64,000 nt of DNA from Rhodoferax sp. TS-BS-61-7 (GCF_002943465.1 NZ_PTQY01000001.1:1116001-1180000), one strand, 5' to 3'. Shown: positions 26,260 to 35,741, counted from the stretch's first letter. The notes: generated by a model from the sequence alone, not told the origin. Translations and numbers: made by a program.

Positions 26260-26271
26260 AACGGCAAAACC

Positions 26272-26775
26272 CTAAGCCAGCCCGTGCCGCTCCATCACCT
26301 CGCGCCACGCAGCCAGCTTGCGTTCAAAGGTCCAACTGGCGTTGGCTGGGCTGGTACTGGGCAGCTTGTAGACGGGCACGCCCAGCGTCTGCGTGTGGCG
26401 TGCGTGTTTGTAGCTCTCGCCGCCGTTGTGGGCAATGGCCTGCAGCTGCGGTAGCTGCAGCCTGGCAATGTCGTTGACCACGGCGTCGCGGATGGCCGTG
26501 TCCAGGCTGCCTTCGCGCTGGCAGCTGGCATACACATCCCACACGCCCAGGCCGCGCTCCAGCAGCCAGGTGCTACGGGATTCATAGCTGCTCGCGCATA
26601 TTCCATCTGGGCTAGAGGGCCAAATGGCTTGTAATATCTTCCAGAACTGGTTTTGCGGGTGGCCGTAATACTGCTGCGCTTGCAGCGAGCGCACACCGGG
26701 GAAACTGCCCAAAATCAGCACCCGCGTGGCGGGCGACACCAGTGGCGGCAGGCCGGTCAGCACGGTGGCCGCCAT
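26272..26775 (-). CDS. Hypoxanthine-DNA (DNA-deoxyinosine) glycosylase, uracil-DNA glycosylase superfamily
   Basis: A 167-residue DNA repair glycosylase. The N-terminal LILGSFPGVRSLQAQQYYGHPQNQFWKI is typical of the family that removes deoxyinosine (read in parts: LILGSFPGV, YYGHPQNQFW), and the later IAHNGGES and LPSTSPANA segments complete the pocket. Residues about 52-70 (SSPDGICASSYESRS) come from a copy of the dispersed repeat and are an insertion between conserved segments. The last 16 residues are duplicated as a remnant at 24527. Enzyme family is fairly sure; base specificity is from recall. Confidence 0.82.
   Translation of the reverse strand: MAATVLTGLPPLVSPATRVLILGSFPGVRSLQAQQYYGHPQNQFWKILQAIWPSSPDGICASSYESRSTWLLERGLGVWDVYASCQREGSLDTAIRDAVVNDIARLQLPQLQAIAHNGGESYKHARHTQTLGVPVYKLPSTSPANASWTFERKLAAWREVMERHGLA
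26571..26634 (+). repeat. Dispersed repeat copy 3, inside the hypoxanthine-DNA glycosylase gene
   Basis: TGCTAC, seven bases, ATAGCTGCTCGCGCATATTCCAT, GGGCTAGAGGGCCAAA read in order on the + strand; the gene is on the other strand. The peptide it adds contains CASSYES, the same frame as copy 1. Confidence 0.8.
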
Positions 26776-26780
26776 GGGCG

Positions 26781-27095
26781 TTATTTCTTGGCCAGGGTCT
26801 TGCGGGCCTGCTCGATGCCGCCTACGTTTTCGGCCTTGCTAAAGCCCAGACCCTTGAGCGTGTCCAGCGCAATGCCGCTGCGCCGGCCGGACTGGCAGTA
26901 CAGCATCACCTTGTCGTCTTTGGTGACACCGGCCTTGGCAATCTGCTGGGCGATGTTGCCGTGTTCGATGTTGATGGCGCCTTCCACATGGCCGGCCGCA
27001 AATTCCTGCGGGGTGCGCACGTCAATGATGACGTCTTTGGCTTGGGCGGTGAGGCTGAGCAGTCCAAGGACGATGCTTGTGAAGAGGGTTTTCAT
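26781..27095 (-). CDS. Exported rhodanese-domain protein
   Basis: A 104-residue single-domain rhodanese with a signal peptide (MKTLFTSIVLGLLSLTAQA) and active Cys67 in YCQSGRRS. It would act in the periplasm on sulfane sulfur or bind thiol partners. ATG 27095 is chosen because it starts the signal peptide; the upstream in-frame extension is unlike one. It lies five bases from the glycosylase start on the same strand, but the functions look unrelated. Confidence 0.85.
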   Translation of the reverse strand: MKTLFTSIVLGLLSLTAQAKDVIIDVRTPQEFAAGHVEGAINIEHGNIAQQIAKAGVTKDDKVMLYCQSGRRSGIALDTLKGLGFSKAENVGGIEQARKTLAKK

Positions 27096-27155
27096 GGGCG
27101 CTTTTCGGTAGGAGTCTGTGTCCGCCAATTGTCGCCCGCTTCGCCGCGAGAAGCT

Positions 27156-29330
27156 TTACTGAGGGATAAACCGCAGCCGGTAGATCAACGCACTCTCCGC
27201 ATTCATGCGCGGCAGCGGCAGGCCCACTGCGGCCAGCCAGGCGCCGTGCGCGGTGGGTGGCAGGGCCTGCTGGGCACCGGCGGCCAGGGCTGCGTCGTTC
27301 AGCGGGCTGCTGGTCCAGTCGGGCGGGGTGGGGTCCAGCCGTTCGATGGTGTAGTGGGCGGCCGGGCGCAGCATGGGCAGGCGCAGCGGCGGCGTGTTGC
27401 GGTGGCTGGTGGGCGTGGTGCGGTAGACCAGCAGCAGCACCTCGCTGGCATTGGCGTCGCCATGGGCTTGCCACAACACGCCGTCGCCGGCTTCGCCCAG
27501 CCACACCTGGCCGGTGTGCAGGCGGTTGCGCAGCTGCTTGTACAGGCCTACCCAGCGGCCCAGCGCCATGCGCTCGTCATCGCCCATATGGCGCACATCG
27601 GCCTCAATGCCCAGGTGGCCGCTGAGTGCCACGCCGGCGCGGAAGTTCAGGCTCTGGCTGCGGCCCGTGGTGTGCGCGGGCGCGGGGCCAATGTGGGCAC
27701 CCAGAATCTCGGGCGGCAAAAACTGCAGCGCACCGCGCTGGATGGCCACGCGCGACAGCGCATCGTTGCAATCGCTGGTCCACACGCGGTGGGTATGGGC
27801 CAACACGCCCATGTCGAGCCGAGCGCCGCCAGAGGCGCAGCTTTCAATCTCCAGTTGCGGGTGGGCGGCGCGCACGCGGTCCAGCAGCGCATACAGCGCA
27901 TGCACAAAGCTGCGGTACGCGGGGCGGCCCAGTGCGTTGCCGGCCGTGCTCAGGTCGCGGTTCATGTCCCACTTCAGGTAGGCAATGGGCACGTTCTGTA
28001 ACAGGGTGTCCAGCTTGGCGAACAGGTAGTCGGACACCTCGGGGCGGGCCACGTCCAGCACCAGCTGGTTGCGCATGGTCAGCAGGGGGCGGCCTTCGAG
28101 CTGCAGCGCCCAGTCGGGGTGGGCGCGGAAGAGCTGGCTGTCGGGGTTGACCATTTCGGGCTCCACCCACAGGCCAAACTCCATGCCCAGCTCGTTCACA
28201 TACTGTGCTAGCGGCTGCAGGCCGTGGGGGTACTTGCCAGCATCGGGCCACCAGTCACCCAGGGCGGCCTGGTCGCTGTGGCGGCCCTGGAACCAGCCGT
28301 CGTCCAGCACAAAACGCTCCACTCCCACGCTGGCGGCGGCGGCGGCCAGCGCGCGGATGTCGTCGGTACGGTGGTCAAAGTAGACCGCTTCCCAGGTGTT
28401 CAGGTGCACAGGGCGCGGACGCATGCGACCACCGGGCCAGGGCAGGCGGCTGCGCACCGTGGCGTGGAAGTTGGCGGCCAGGCCATTCAGGCCCGTGGTG
28501 GCGCAGCTGGCGAACAGCGTGGGTGTTTGCAGCGATTCGCCAGCTGCCAGGCGCACTTCGCCCGGTGCCAGCCATTCGCCCATCTGCCATTGGTATTGCC
28601 CGTCGTGCAGCCACTCAATGGCCTGTTTGTGGTTGCCGGACCAAGCCAGGTGCGCGCCATACACGGTGCCCGTGTGCTGCGTGGCACCCGGTGTGGTGAC
28701 CACGGCGCCCGGAAAGCTGTCGTGCGAGGTGCGGCCGCGCCGGTTCTCGCGCTGCCACAGGCTGCGCGAAAGGGCGTCCACCTGCAACTGGAATTCGTTG
28801 GCCCATTGGCCCGTGTAGGAACGCACGGCCTGCGCATCACCGGGCAGCGGCACGGTGCCGGCAGCCAGCCATTGCACGTCCAGCACATCACTGCCGTCGT
28901 TGAACAACTCGCTGCGCAGCTGCAACACATCATGGGCATCCAGCGCCACATGCATCACCAGGCGCAGCTGGGCCACGTTATCAATCAAGTGGATGGCGAT
29001 GCTCTGGCCGTCCACCAGGGTCTCGATGCGGCAGGCGGTGAACTGCTGTGCAAACTGCTGGCCGCTGCGGTGCGCCAGCAGCGCACTCTGCATGTACCAG
29101 CCCACGCCAAAGGTGGGGGCCACGCTCAGCGGCTGGTCGAACTCCATGCTGCTTGGCGGGATGGCGCGGCCGTCACGTAGGGGCGCCAAGGGGACGCAGT
29201 TATCTGGCAGGCGCGGGCCCCAGTAGCGCCACAGCGGTGCTTCATGCGGGCGCACCTCCAGCACCACGGTGCTGTGGGTGCCGTGCAGAACGGTGAATGC
29301 GGCAGAGGCCTCGGGCGCGTGGGTGGGCAT
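27156..29330 (-). CDS. Alpha-galactosidase, glycoside hydrolase family 36
   Basis: A 724-residue GH36 enzyme that releases terminal alpha-galactose from raffinose-type sugars or melibiose. The beta-supersandwich N-terminal domain is followed by the TIM barrel with LDDGWFQGR (about 342-350). The nucleophile is Asp455 (KWDMNRD) and the acid/base is Asp520 (WTSDCNDA). SCASGG precedes the latter, as expected. No signal peptide is visible, so it acts in the cytoplasm on imported oligosaccharide. It is the distal gene of the LacI-controlled operon, 24 bases after the ATPase gene. Confidence 0.92.
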   Translation of the reverse strand: MPTHAPEASAAFTVLHGTHSTVVLEVRPHEAPLWRYWGPRLPDNCVPLAPLRDGRAIPPSSMEFDQPLSVAPTFGVGWYMQSALLAHRSGQQFAQQFTACRIETLVDGQSIAIHLIDNVAQLRLVMHVALDAHDVLQLRSELFNDGSDVLDVQWLAAGTVPLPGDAQAVRSYTGQWANEFQLQVDALSRSLWQRENRRGRTSHDSFPGAVVTTPGATQHTGTVYGAHLAWSGNHKQAIEWLHDGQYQWQMGEWLAPGEVRLAAGESLQTPTLFASCATTGLNGLAANFHATVRSRLPWPGGRMRPRPVHLNTWEAVYFDHRTDDIRALAAAAASVGVERFVLDDGWFQGRHSDQAALGDWWPDAGKYPHGLQPLAQYVNELGMEFGLWVEPEMVNPDSQLFRAHPDWALQLEGRPLLTMRNQLVLDVARPEVSDYLFAKLDTLLQNVPIAYLKWDMNRDLSTAGNALGRPAYRSFVHALYALLDRVRAAHPQLEIESCASGGARLDMGVLAHTHRVWTSDCNDALSRVAIQRGALQFLPPEILGAHIGPAPAHTTGRSQSLNFRAGVALSGHLGIEADVRHMGDDERMALGRWVGLYKQLRNRLHTGQVWLGEAGDGVLWQAHGDANASEVLLLVYRTTPTSHRNTPPLRLPMLRPAAHYTIERLDPTPPDWTSSPLNDAALAAGAQQALPPTAHGAWLAAVGLPLPRMNAESALIYRLRFIPQ

Positions 29331-29354
29331 GGGCAGAGCAGAGGGCGGGGCAGT

Positions 29355-30455
29355 TTAGTTGCAGTAAATGCGCTGGCCGCTCTTGTCGAACAGCAGGGCC
29401 TTGGCCGCGTCAAAGCGCGCCTCCAGCGGCTGGCCCGAGCGCAGGCTGCGGCCGTGTTTGCTTTCTATCACCACCATCACGCCGCTGGCCGAGCGCGCGT
29501 AGACGAAGGTCTCGCCGCCCAGGTGCTCCAGCATGTCGATGGTGACGGGCAGCGTGGCGCTGCCGTCTTCCACGAAATGCTCGGGCCGCACGCCCACCGA
29601 CACCTCGGTGCCTACGGCGGGCAGGTTGCCGTCCAGCGGCAAGCTCACCACCGCGTTACCAAACCCGGCCAAGGCGACCTGGCAGGCGTTGGTGCCGTTG
29701 CTGCGTGTGTGGCCCGTGATGGTGCCGTCAAAGAAGTTCATGCGCGGCGAGCCGATGAAGCCCGCCACAAAGGTGTTGGCCGGGTTGTCGTACAGCTCCA
29801 GCGGCGCACCCACCTGCTCCACCACACCGGCGCGCAGCACCACGATCTTGTCGGCCAGGGTCATGGCCTCCACTTGGTCGTGCGTCACGTAGATGATGGT
29901 GCTGCCGAGCTCGCGGTGCAGGCGCGCAATCTCGATGCGCATGTGCACGCGCAGCTCGGCGTCCAGGTTGGAGAGCGGCTCGTCAAACAAAAACACCTGC
30001 GGGTCACGCACGATGGCGCGGCCAATCGCCACGCGCTGGCGCTGCCCGCCCGACAGGGCCTTGGGCTTGCGGTCCATCAGCGGGCCCAGGCCCAGGATGT
30101 TGGCGGCCGCGTCCACCTTGGTGACGACCTCGGCCTTGGCCACACCGGCGTGCTTGAGGGCGAAGCCCATGTTCTCGCGCACCGTCATGTGGGGGTAGAG
30201 CGCGTAGCTCTGGAACACCATGGCAATGCCGCGCTTGGACGGGTCCACATGGTTCATCACCTGGTCGCCAATGCGCAGCTCGCCGCTGCTGATGTCTTCC
30301 AGGCCCGAGATGGCGCGTAGGAGGGTGGACTTGCCGCAGCCCGACGGGCCCACGAACACCACGAACTCGCCGTGTTTGATGTCGAGGTCCACGCCGCGGA
30401 TGATTTCGATGTTGCCGAAGGATTTGCGGACCTGGGTGAGTTTGACGTCTGCCAT
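29355..30455 (-). CDS. Carbohydrate ABC transporter ATP-binding protein (UgpC/MsmK type)
   Basis: A 366-residue ATPase of the CUT1 group. Walker A GPSGCGKST is at 36-44, signature LSGGQRQRVAIGRA at about 134-147 and Walker B VFLFDEPLSNLD just after. The C-terminal TOBE/OB region (about 240-366) ends in GVRPEHF and a regulatory tail. It powers the two permeases at 32719-34435. Placement between two glycosidase genes supports galactoside import. Confidence 0.95.
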   Translation of the reverse strand: MADVKLTQVRKSFGNIEIIRGVDLDIKHGEFVVFVGPSGCGKSTLLRAISGLEDISSGELRIGDQVMNHVDPSKRGIAMVFQSYALYPHMTVRENMGFALKHAGVAKAEVVTKVDAAANILGLGPLMDRKPKALSGGQRQRVAIGRAIVRDPQVFLFDEPLSNLDAELRVHMRIEIARLHRELGSTIIYVTHDQVEAMTLADKIVVLRAGVVEQVGAPLELYDNPANTFVAGFIGSPRMNFFDGTITGHTRSNGTNACQVALAGFGNAVVSLPLDGNLPAVGTEVSVGVRPEHFVEDGSATLPVTIDMLEHLGGETFVYARSASGVMVVIESKHGRSLRSGQPLEARFDAAKALLFDKSGQRIYCN

Positions 30456-30470
30456 GTTCTTCTCCTCGTT

Positions 30471-32708
30471 TTATTCTGCGCGCAGCGCCAACAGCTGTTC
30501 GCCCATGCGGCGGGTGGATACGCGCACGGTGATGTCGCCCACGGCGCCAGTCGTCTCGACCCAGAAGCCGGTCACTCCGCCTTTGAGCGTGAGCGTATCG
30601 GGGCCGAGCAGCTTGGCGGCACCGCTCACTTGCACTTGCACTACATCGTCCAGGAAGGGCAGCAGACGCCCGGCCTGGTCCAGCGCACGCACGATCACGC
30701 GGGTGGCGTCTTTCTCGTGGGCGTGCAGCACCGTGTCGTCCACTTGCACCTGCAGCGTGGTGGGCAGGGGGTTGCCCGAAAGCTGGACGGTGGCCACCGC
30801 TTTGCCATCGAGGTAGCCGGTGACGGTGGCGTCGCGCCACAACATGCCCCAGGCGCCTAGGTCATTCATGTTGACGTGGCGGCTGTCAAAGATGACGGGT
30901 GCGTGTGGCAGGTGGGGGTAACGTTCGCGGTCGGGCTCGGCGCGCTTGGCAGCAAAGTCGCCCACCTTCAGTTCCACATAGTCGCAGTTGGTCAGCACGA
31001 TCAGCGGCAGCACCTCGCAGCGGTCTTTTTCGCCACGTGCCCAGTAGGTCACGGGCTCCAGCACCACCTGTTCGGCCGGGCTGCATTGGCTGGTGTAGCC
31101 CCAGGCGGCGAACTTGGGTTCGCGGAAGATGTCCATCACGCCGTGGTGGCAGATGCGGTCACCCGCACCAAAGTCTTTGTGCGTGTTGTAGTCGTACATG
31201 CACCAGCCGATGGCGCCGCTGATGACGGGGTTCTCATACGCCTTGTTCAGCACATCCAGATGCCGGCTCACGTGTTCGGCCTGGCGGTCTTCGGGGTCGA
31301 TGCGTTTGGTGGGGTACATGTGGCCGTTGAATTCGGTCACAAGATATGGTACCTCGTGGTCCAGGCCGGTCACCTGGCGCGGTTGGCGCAGCGGCGTGGG
31401 GGCGATGCCTTTCATCCACTCGGGCGCGGCCACGTGGCAGAAGTCGTTGACGGTGTACACGTCTTCCAGCAGCTCGCTGTTTTCGATGTAGCGCACGCCG
31501 CCGGTCTGGCGTGTGCTGTCCAGGCTGCGGGCCATCGCGTTGGTGCGGGTGTAGAAGGCGTGGTTGTCCTGCGACTCGTTGATACGCACGCCCCAGATGA
31601 CGATGGAGGGGTGGTTCCAGTCGCGCTCTACCATGCGGCGCACGTTTTCCACCGACTCGTCTTGCCAGGCCTGGCCACCAATGTGCTGCCAGCCCGGAAT
31701 CTCTTCAAACACCAGGAGGCCAATCTCGTCACAGCGGTCCAGAAAGTAGGTGGACTGTGGGTAGTGCGAGGTGCGCACCAGGTTGCACTTGAGCACGTCC
31801 TTCATCACGTCGGCGTCTTTTTCCTGCGCGCGCTGGCCCATGGCGTAGCCCACATAGGGGTAGCTCTGGTGGCGGTTCAGGCCGCGAATTTTGAGGTGTT
31901 TGCCGTTGAGGAAAAAACCCTCGGTGGTGAAACACGCTGTGCGGAAGCCGAAACGTGTGCTGAGCTGGTCGCGGTTGTCCAGCGTGGCGCGCACCAGGTA
32001 GAGCTGGGGGGCGTCGAGCTCCCAGAGTTTCAGGCCCGCCAGAGATTCAAACGTGGCTTCAAAACCCGTGGCGCTGATGCCCACGGTCTGCTGCTGCAGC
32101 ACGGTGCCGTCCACCTGGCAGAGCTCCACCAAAACTTTACCGCTGATGGGGGCGTTGGTGGGATTGGCCACAAAGCCCTTGACCACCACACCCTTGGCGT
32201 CGGTCAGCTCGTTCGATGTCTCCACCTTCAGGTTGGCAACGGACACCGCGTCGGTGACTTGCAGCCACACATCACGGTAAATGCCGGCGTAGGTCAGGTA
32301 GTCAATCTGGCCGCCAAAGGGCGGGATCTCGGGGTTTTCGCTGCCGTCGATCTTGACGGTGATGAGGTTGTCGCCTTCTTTCAGCAGACCGGTCAGGCGT
32401 GCGCTGAACGGGGTGTAGCCGTCTTTGTGCGCGACTACCTGGGTGCCGTTGACCCAGACCACACTATCCGCCATGGCGCCATCAAAACGCAGGCTCACTT
32501 CGCGGCCGGCCCATGCGGGCTGCCAGGCCAGGGTGGTTTGGTAGCCAAATTCTTTCTGGTAACTGCGTTCGTCCAGGTAGGTCATTTCCAAATCCACCGC
32601 GTTGTGCGGCAGGCGCACGGCGGTGCCGGGCTGGGCCTTGGTGATCAGGTCAGACGAAAAAGAGGTGTGGAAGGTCCAGCCCGAGACGAGCTTGGTGACG
32701 GTACGCAT
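30471..32708 (-). CDS. Beta-galactosidase-like glycoside hydrolase family 2
   Basis: A 745-residue GH2 enzyme with sugar-binding, immunoglobulin-like and TIM-barrel domains in order. The acid/base is Glu378 (WGVRINES) and the nucleophile is Glu459 (VTEFNGH). NRHQSYPYVG and RTSHYPQS are the usual GH2 substrate-site segments. No signal peptide is seen, so it is cytoplasmic. GH2 also contains beta-glucuronidases and mannosidases; the adjacent alpha-galactosidase favours a galactoside substrate. Confidence 0.88.
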   Translation of the reverse strand: MRTVTKLVSGWTFHTSFSSDLITKAQPGTAVRLPHNAVDLEMTYLDERSYQKEFGYQTTLAWQPAWAGREVSLRFDGAMADSVVWVNGTQVVAHKDGYTPFSARLTGLLKEGDNLITVKIDGSENPEIPPFGGQIDYLTYAGIYRDVWLQVTDAVSVANLKVETSNELTDAKGVVVKGFVANPTNAPISGKVLVELCQVDGTVLQQQTVGISATGFEATFESLAGLKLWELDAPQLYLVRATLDNRDQLSTRFGFRTACFTTEGFFLNGKHLKIRGLNRHQSYPYVGYAMGQRAQEKDADVMKDVLKCNLVRTSHYPQSTYFLDRCDEIGLLVFEEIPGWQHIGGQAWQDESVENVRRMVERDWNHPSIVIWGVRINESQDNHAFYTRTNAMARSLDSTRQTGGVRYIENSELLEDVYTVNDFCHVAAPEWMKGIAPTPLRQPRQVTGLDHEVPYLVTEFNGHMYPTKRIDPEDRQAEHVSRHLDVLNKAYENPVISGAIGWCMYDYNTHKDFGAGDRICHHGVMDIFREPKFAAWGYTSQCSPAEQVVLEPVTYWARGEKDRCEVLPLIVLTNCDYVELKVGDFAAKRAEPDRERYPHLPHAPVIFDSRHVNMNDLGAWGMLWRDATVTGYLDGKAVATVQLSGNPLPTTLQVQVDDTVLHAHEKDATRVIVRALDQAGRLLPFLDDVVQVQVSGAAKLLGPDTLTLKGGVTGFWVETTGAVGDITVRVSTRRMGEQLLALRAE

Positions 32709-32718
32709 GTGAAAAACC

Positions 32719-33537
32719 TTATTTGACGGAGCCCAGCATGCCCTGTACGAACTGCCGTTGCATTGCGGAGAAGACGACCAGGGTGGGCAAGGTGGCTAGC
32801 ATGGCCGCCAGCATGATCACGCCGAAGTCGGGGAAGTAGGCCGAGCCCAGCGAGGACAGAACCAGGGTGATGGTTTTGAGCTCGGGCGACTGCAGCACGA
32901 TGAGGGGCCAGAGGAAGTTGTTCCAGGCCGCCATGAACACGATGATGAAGGCGGCTGCATAGGTGGAGCGCATCACCGGCACATAAACAAACAAGAAAAT
33001 CTGCCATTCCTTCAGGCCGTCCAGGCGCGCTGCTTCGCGCAGTTCGGGGGGGAAGGCCTTGGTGCTCTGGCGGAAGTAAAACACGATGTAGGCCGACGCC
33101 AGCGCGGGCAGGATGACGCCCAGGTGCGTGTCCAGCAAATCGAATTGCGCCATCAGGATGAACAGCGGAATCATCAGCGCGGCAAAGGGCACCATCAGCG
33201 TGAGCAGCAGGCCGTTGTAGACGCGTTCGCGAGCCTTGGAGCTGAACACTTCAAAGCCATAACCCGCCAAAGACGAGATGAGCAGGGTGAAGAAGCCACC
33301 TACGATGGCAATCTTCCCGGAGTTCCAGAAGACCTGGGCCACGTCAAAACTCTTGTTGAGTTTCTCGAAGTTCTCCAGCAGCGCGCTGCCGAAGGTGAAC
33401 TTGCCCTTGGTCACGTCCACGGATGCGTTGGTGGCGCTGATCACCATCCAGGCAAACGGGAACAGCGACACCGCGGCCATCAGTCCCAAGAACAGGTAGA
33501 CGCCGCCCATGCGGAATTTTTCAGCCCAGTTGCTCAT
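32719..33537 (-). CDS. Carbohydrate ABC transporter permease (MalG-like)
   Basis: A 272-residue inner-membrane permease with about six spans. The EAA loop that contacts the ATPase reads EAARLDGLKEWQIFLFVYVP. ATG 33537 (MSNWAEK) is chosen because it is separated by one base from the upstream permease stop, giving tight coupling; a longer frame would overlap that gene by 23 bases. It imports oligosaccharide with its partner permease and the ATPase at 29355. Confidence 0.93.
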   Translation of the reverse strand: MSNWAEKFRMGGVYLFLGLMAAVSLFPFAWMVISATNASVDVTKGKFTFGSALLENFEKLNKSFDVAQVFWNSGKIAIVGGFFTLLISSLAGYGFEVFSSKARERVYNGLLLTLMVPFAALMIPLFILMAQFDLLDTHLGVILPALASAYIVFYFRQSTKAFPPELREAARLDGLKEWQIFLFVYVPVMRSTYAAAFIIVFMAAWNNFLWPLIVLQSPELKTITLVLSSLGSAYFPDFGVIMLAAMLATLPTLVVFSAMQRQFVQGMLGSVK

Positions 33538-33538
33538 G

Positions 33539-34435
33539 TCAGTTGCGCTCCCGGGCGGCATAAAACTGGATGGCGGCCAGCGCGGCGACCAGCATCACGA
33601 TGACGTAAGACACCGTAGCGGCATAACCGAAGTTGGGCACGAATTTGAACGACAGGTTGTAGATGTACATGGACAGCGTGAGCGTGTTGTCAGAGAACAC
33701 GGTGCCCACGGTGGTGATGTTCATGGGTTCGTCAAACAACTGCAGCGTGCCGATGGTGGAGGTCACCGTGGTGAACAGGATCACCGGCTTGAGATTGGGA
33801 ATGGTGATGGAGACAAACCGGCGATATGCCGAGATGCCATCAATACGCGCGGCCTCATAGATCGACTTGTCGATGTTCTGCATGGCCGCCAGATAAAAGA
33901 TCATGTTGTAGCCAGTCCAGCGCCAGGTAATGGCGATGATGATGACCACCTTGGACCAGAACGGGTCGTTGAGCCAGGGAATGGGTTCACTGATGAGGCC
34001 CAGCCAGGCCAGGCCATGGTTGACCAAGCCGTCGTACGAAAACATGCTTTTGAACACCACCGAGTACGCCACCAGGGAGGTCACGCAGGGCAGAAAAACC
34101 GCCGTGCGCAACAGCCCGCGAAAGCGCAGGTTCGGCATGTTCAGGCAGCTGGCCATGACCAGGGCCAGCAACAGCATGATGGGCACCTGGATCACCAGAA
34201 AGATGCAGGTGTTCTGCAGGGCCTTCAGAAAGACCGGATCACTGGCCAGACGCACCACGTTGCCCACGCCTACGAACTCCACCACCGTTCCCTGCCCGGC
34301 ATGCAGGGACATCCACAGCGAGCGGACGATCGGGTAGGCCATGAAGACCCCGATCAGCCCGAGCGCGATGGAAACAAATAGCCAACCGTTGACGTCGTAA
34401 AAACGCCGGTAGCTGGTCGTAGGCTTGGGCGCCAT
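33539..34435 (-). CDS. Carbohydrate ABC transporter permease (MalF-like)
   Basis: A 298-residue permease with six main membrane spans. The EAA loop reads YEAARIDGISAYRRFVSITIPNL. It pairs with the MalG-like permease that follows after one base. It is preceded by the binding-protein gene 31 bases upstream, the usual CUT1 order (binding protein, F, G). Confidence 0.93.
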   Translation of the reverse strand: MAPKPTTSYRRFYDVNGWLFVSIALGLIGVFMAYPIVRSLWMSLHAGQGTVVEFVGVGNVVRLASDPVFLKALQNTCIFLVIQVPIMLLLALVMASCLNMPNLRFRGLLRTAVFLPCVTSLVAYSVVFKSMFSYDGLVNHGLAWLGLISEPIPWLNDPFWSKVVIIIAITWRWTGYNMIFYLAAMQNIDKSIYEAARIDGISAYRRFVSITIPNLKPVILFTTVTSTIGTLQLFDEPMNITTVGTVFSDNTLTLSMYIYNLSFKFVPNFGYAATVSYVIVMLVAALAAIQFYAARERN

Positions 34436-34466
34436 GGTGCTCCTTTGGTCCAGTGTTGCCGTGTGC

Positions 34467-35741
34467 TTACTTGATTTGCGAGGCGAGTTGGTTGTGGATG
34501 TTTTCCAGCGCCTTCTCGACCGGCAGGCCTTGTGCCAAAGCTGGCAGTTGGGCGGCTACCGCAGCGTCACCTTCGGCGGTGTAAATGCCGTAGTTCACGC
34601 TAGGCACCTTGCCCATCCAGTCGCTGTATTGCTGCCACACCTTGGCGCCACCGAAGAAGGGGTCGGCTTCAGAGTAAGCCTTGCCATTGCGCGAGGCCAG
34701 CAGGGAGCCCACAGCGCCGCGCGATTGCAGAATGGTCTGGTAGAAGTCCACATCCTTGGCGTACACCTCGTTCAGGAAGTCTGCTGCGGCAGCCTTCTCT
34801 TTGCCAGCGGCCAGCACATACCAGCTGGAGCCGCCCAGGTTGGAGGCGTTGGTGGCGCCTGGCACGCTCAGGCGGGGGGTGGCGGCCACAGCCCATTTTC
34901 CGGACTGGCTGGCTTCGGCCTTGACCGAGCCGGTGATCCACACGCCGGTAATCACAGACGCCACGTCACCCTTGTTCAAGGCACCGACCCACTCGCCCCA
35001 GCCTGAGGTGGGCTTGTAGATGCCGGTCTTCATGAACTTGACCTGGGTTTCCAGGGCGGCCTTGAGGGCGGGGTTGCTCTTGATATCGAGCTTGCCGTCC
35101 TTGTCAAAGTACCAGCGGCCGGCGGACTGCATCATGATGCGGATGCTGGCAATGTCTTGCGGGTCCATGGCAAACATCTTCTTGCCGGTTTTGGTTTCGA
35201 CTTGTTTGCCGATCTCCAGGTAGCGGTCCCAAGTGATGTTTTGCATGTCCTTGTCGGTGAAGCCGGCCTGCTTGATCAGGTCGCTGCGGTAGTACATGCC
35301 GGTGGTGCCGGTGTCAAAGGGCAGGCCGTAGACCTTGCCACCCATGCTCATGAGGTTGACCTTGTAGCTGGCAAAGGCCTTGTGGTCCACCTTGCCAGAC
35401 AGGGGCTCAAACGCGCCGGGGAAAGAGCGCAGGTACTTGGGGGCGTTGTAGTCCTCCACCAGCACGATGTCCGGCAGCGTCTTGGTCACGCCGGAGGCCA
35501 GGGTGGTCTGCAGCTTTTGCTCCACATCGGCCTTGGCCATGTCGATGATCTTGAAGGTCACGCCGGGGTGCTTGGCGGTGTAGCGCTTGGCCGCCTCTTG
35601 CATGATGGCGATGTTGAAGTTCGGGTCCCAGGCCCAGATGGTGACTTCACCCGCGTGGGCGGCGTGGCTGGCCATCAGGCCGGAGGTGCTCAGGACCAAG
35701 CCGATCATGGTGCTGAGGGTGCTGCGTTTGGCGAAATTCAT
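34467..35741 (-). CDS. Extracellular solute-binding protein, family 1 (oligosaccharide/galactoside)
   Basis: A 424-residue periplasmic binding protein. The signal peptide MNFAKRSTLSTMIGLVLSTS...AHAG is probably cut after AHA (about 30), and the mature protein starts EVTIWAWDPNF, typical of the family. ATG 35741 begins the signal peptide; an upstream in-frame start would add 14 unlike residues. First gene of the operon, followed by two permeases, beta-galactosidase, ATPase and alpha-galactosidase. A LacI-type operator lies about 130 bases upstream. Confidence 0.92.
   Translation of the reverse strand: MNFAKRSTLSTMIGLVLSTSGLMASHAAHAGEVTIWAWDPNFNIAIMQEAAKRYTAKHPGVTFKIIDMAKADVEQKLQTTLASGVTKTLPDIVLVEDYNAPKYLRSFPGAFEPLSGKVDHKAFASYKVNLMSMGGKVYGLPFDTGTTGMYYRSDLIKQAGFTDKDMQNITWDRYLEIGKQVETKTGKKMFAMDPQDIASIRIMMQSAGRWYFDKDGKLDIKSNPALKAALETQVKFMKTGIYKPTSGWGEWVGALNKGDVASVITGVWITGSVKAEASQSGKWAVAATPRLSVPGATNASNLGGSSWYVLAAGKEKAAAADFLNEVYAKDVDFYQTILQSRGAVGSLLASRNGKAYSEADPFFGGAKVWQQYSDWMGKVPSVNYGIYTAEGDAAVAAQLPALAQGLPVEKALENIHNQLASQIK

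Noticed and set aside
30876-32726. Plus-strand open frame of 616 codons opposite the GH2 gene
   Set aside because: The minus strand has GH2 catalytic motifs; the + frame is Val/His/Ala-rich and featureless.
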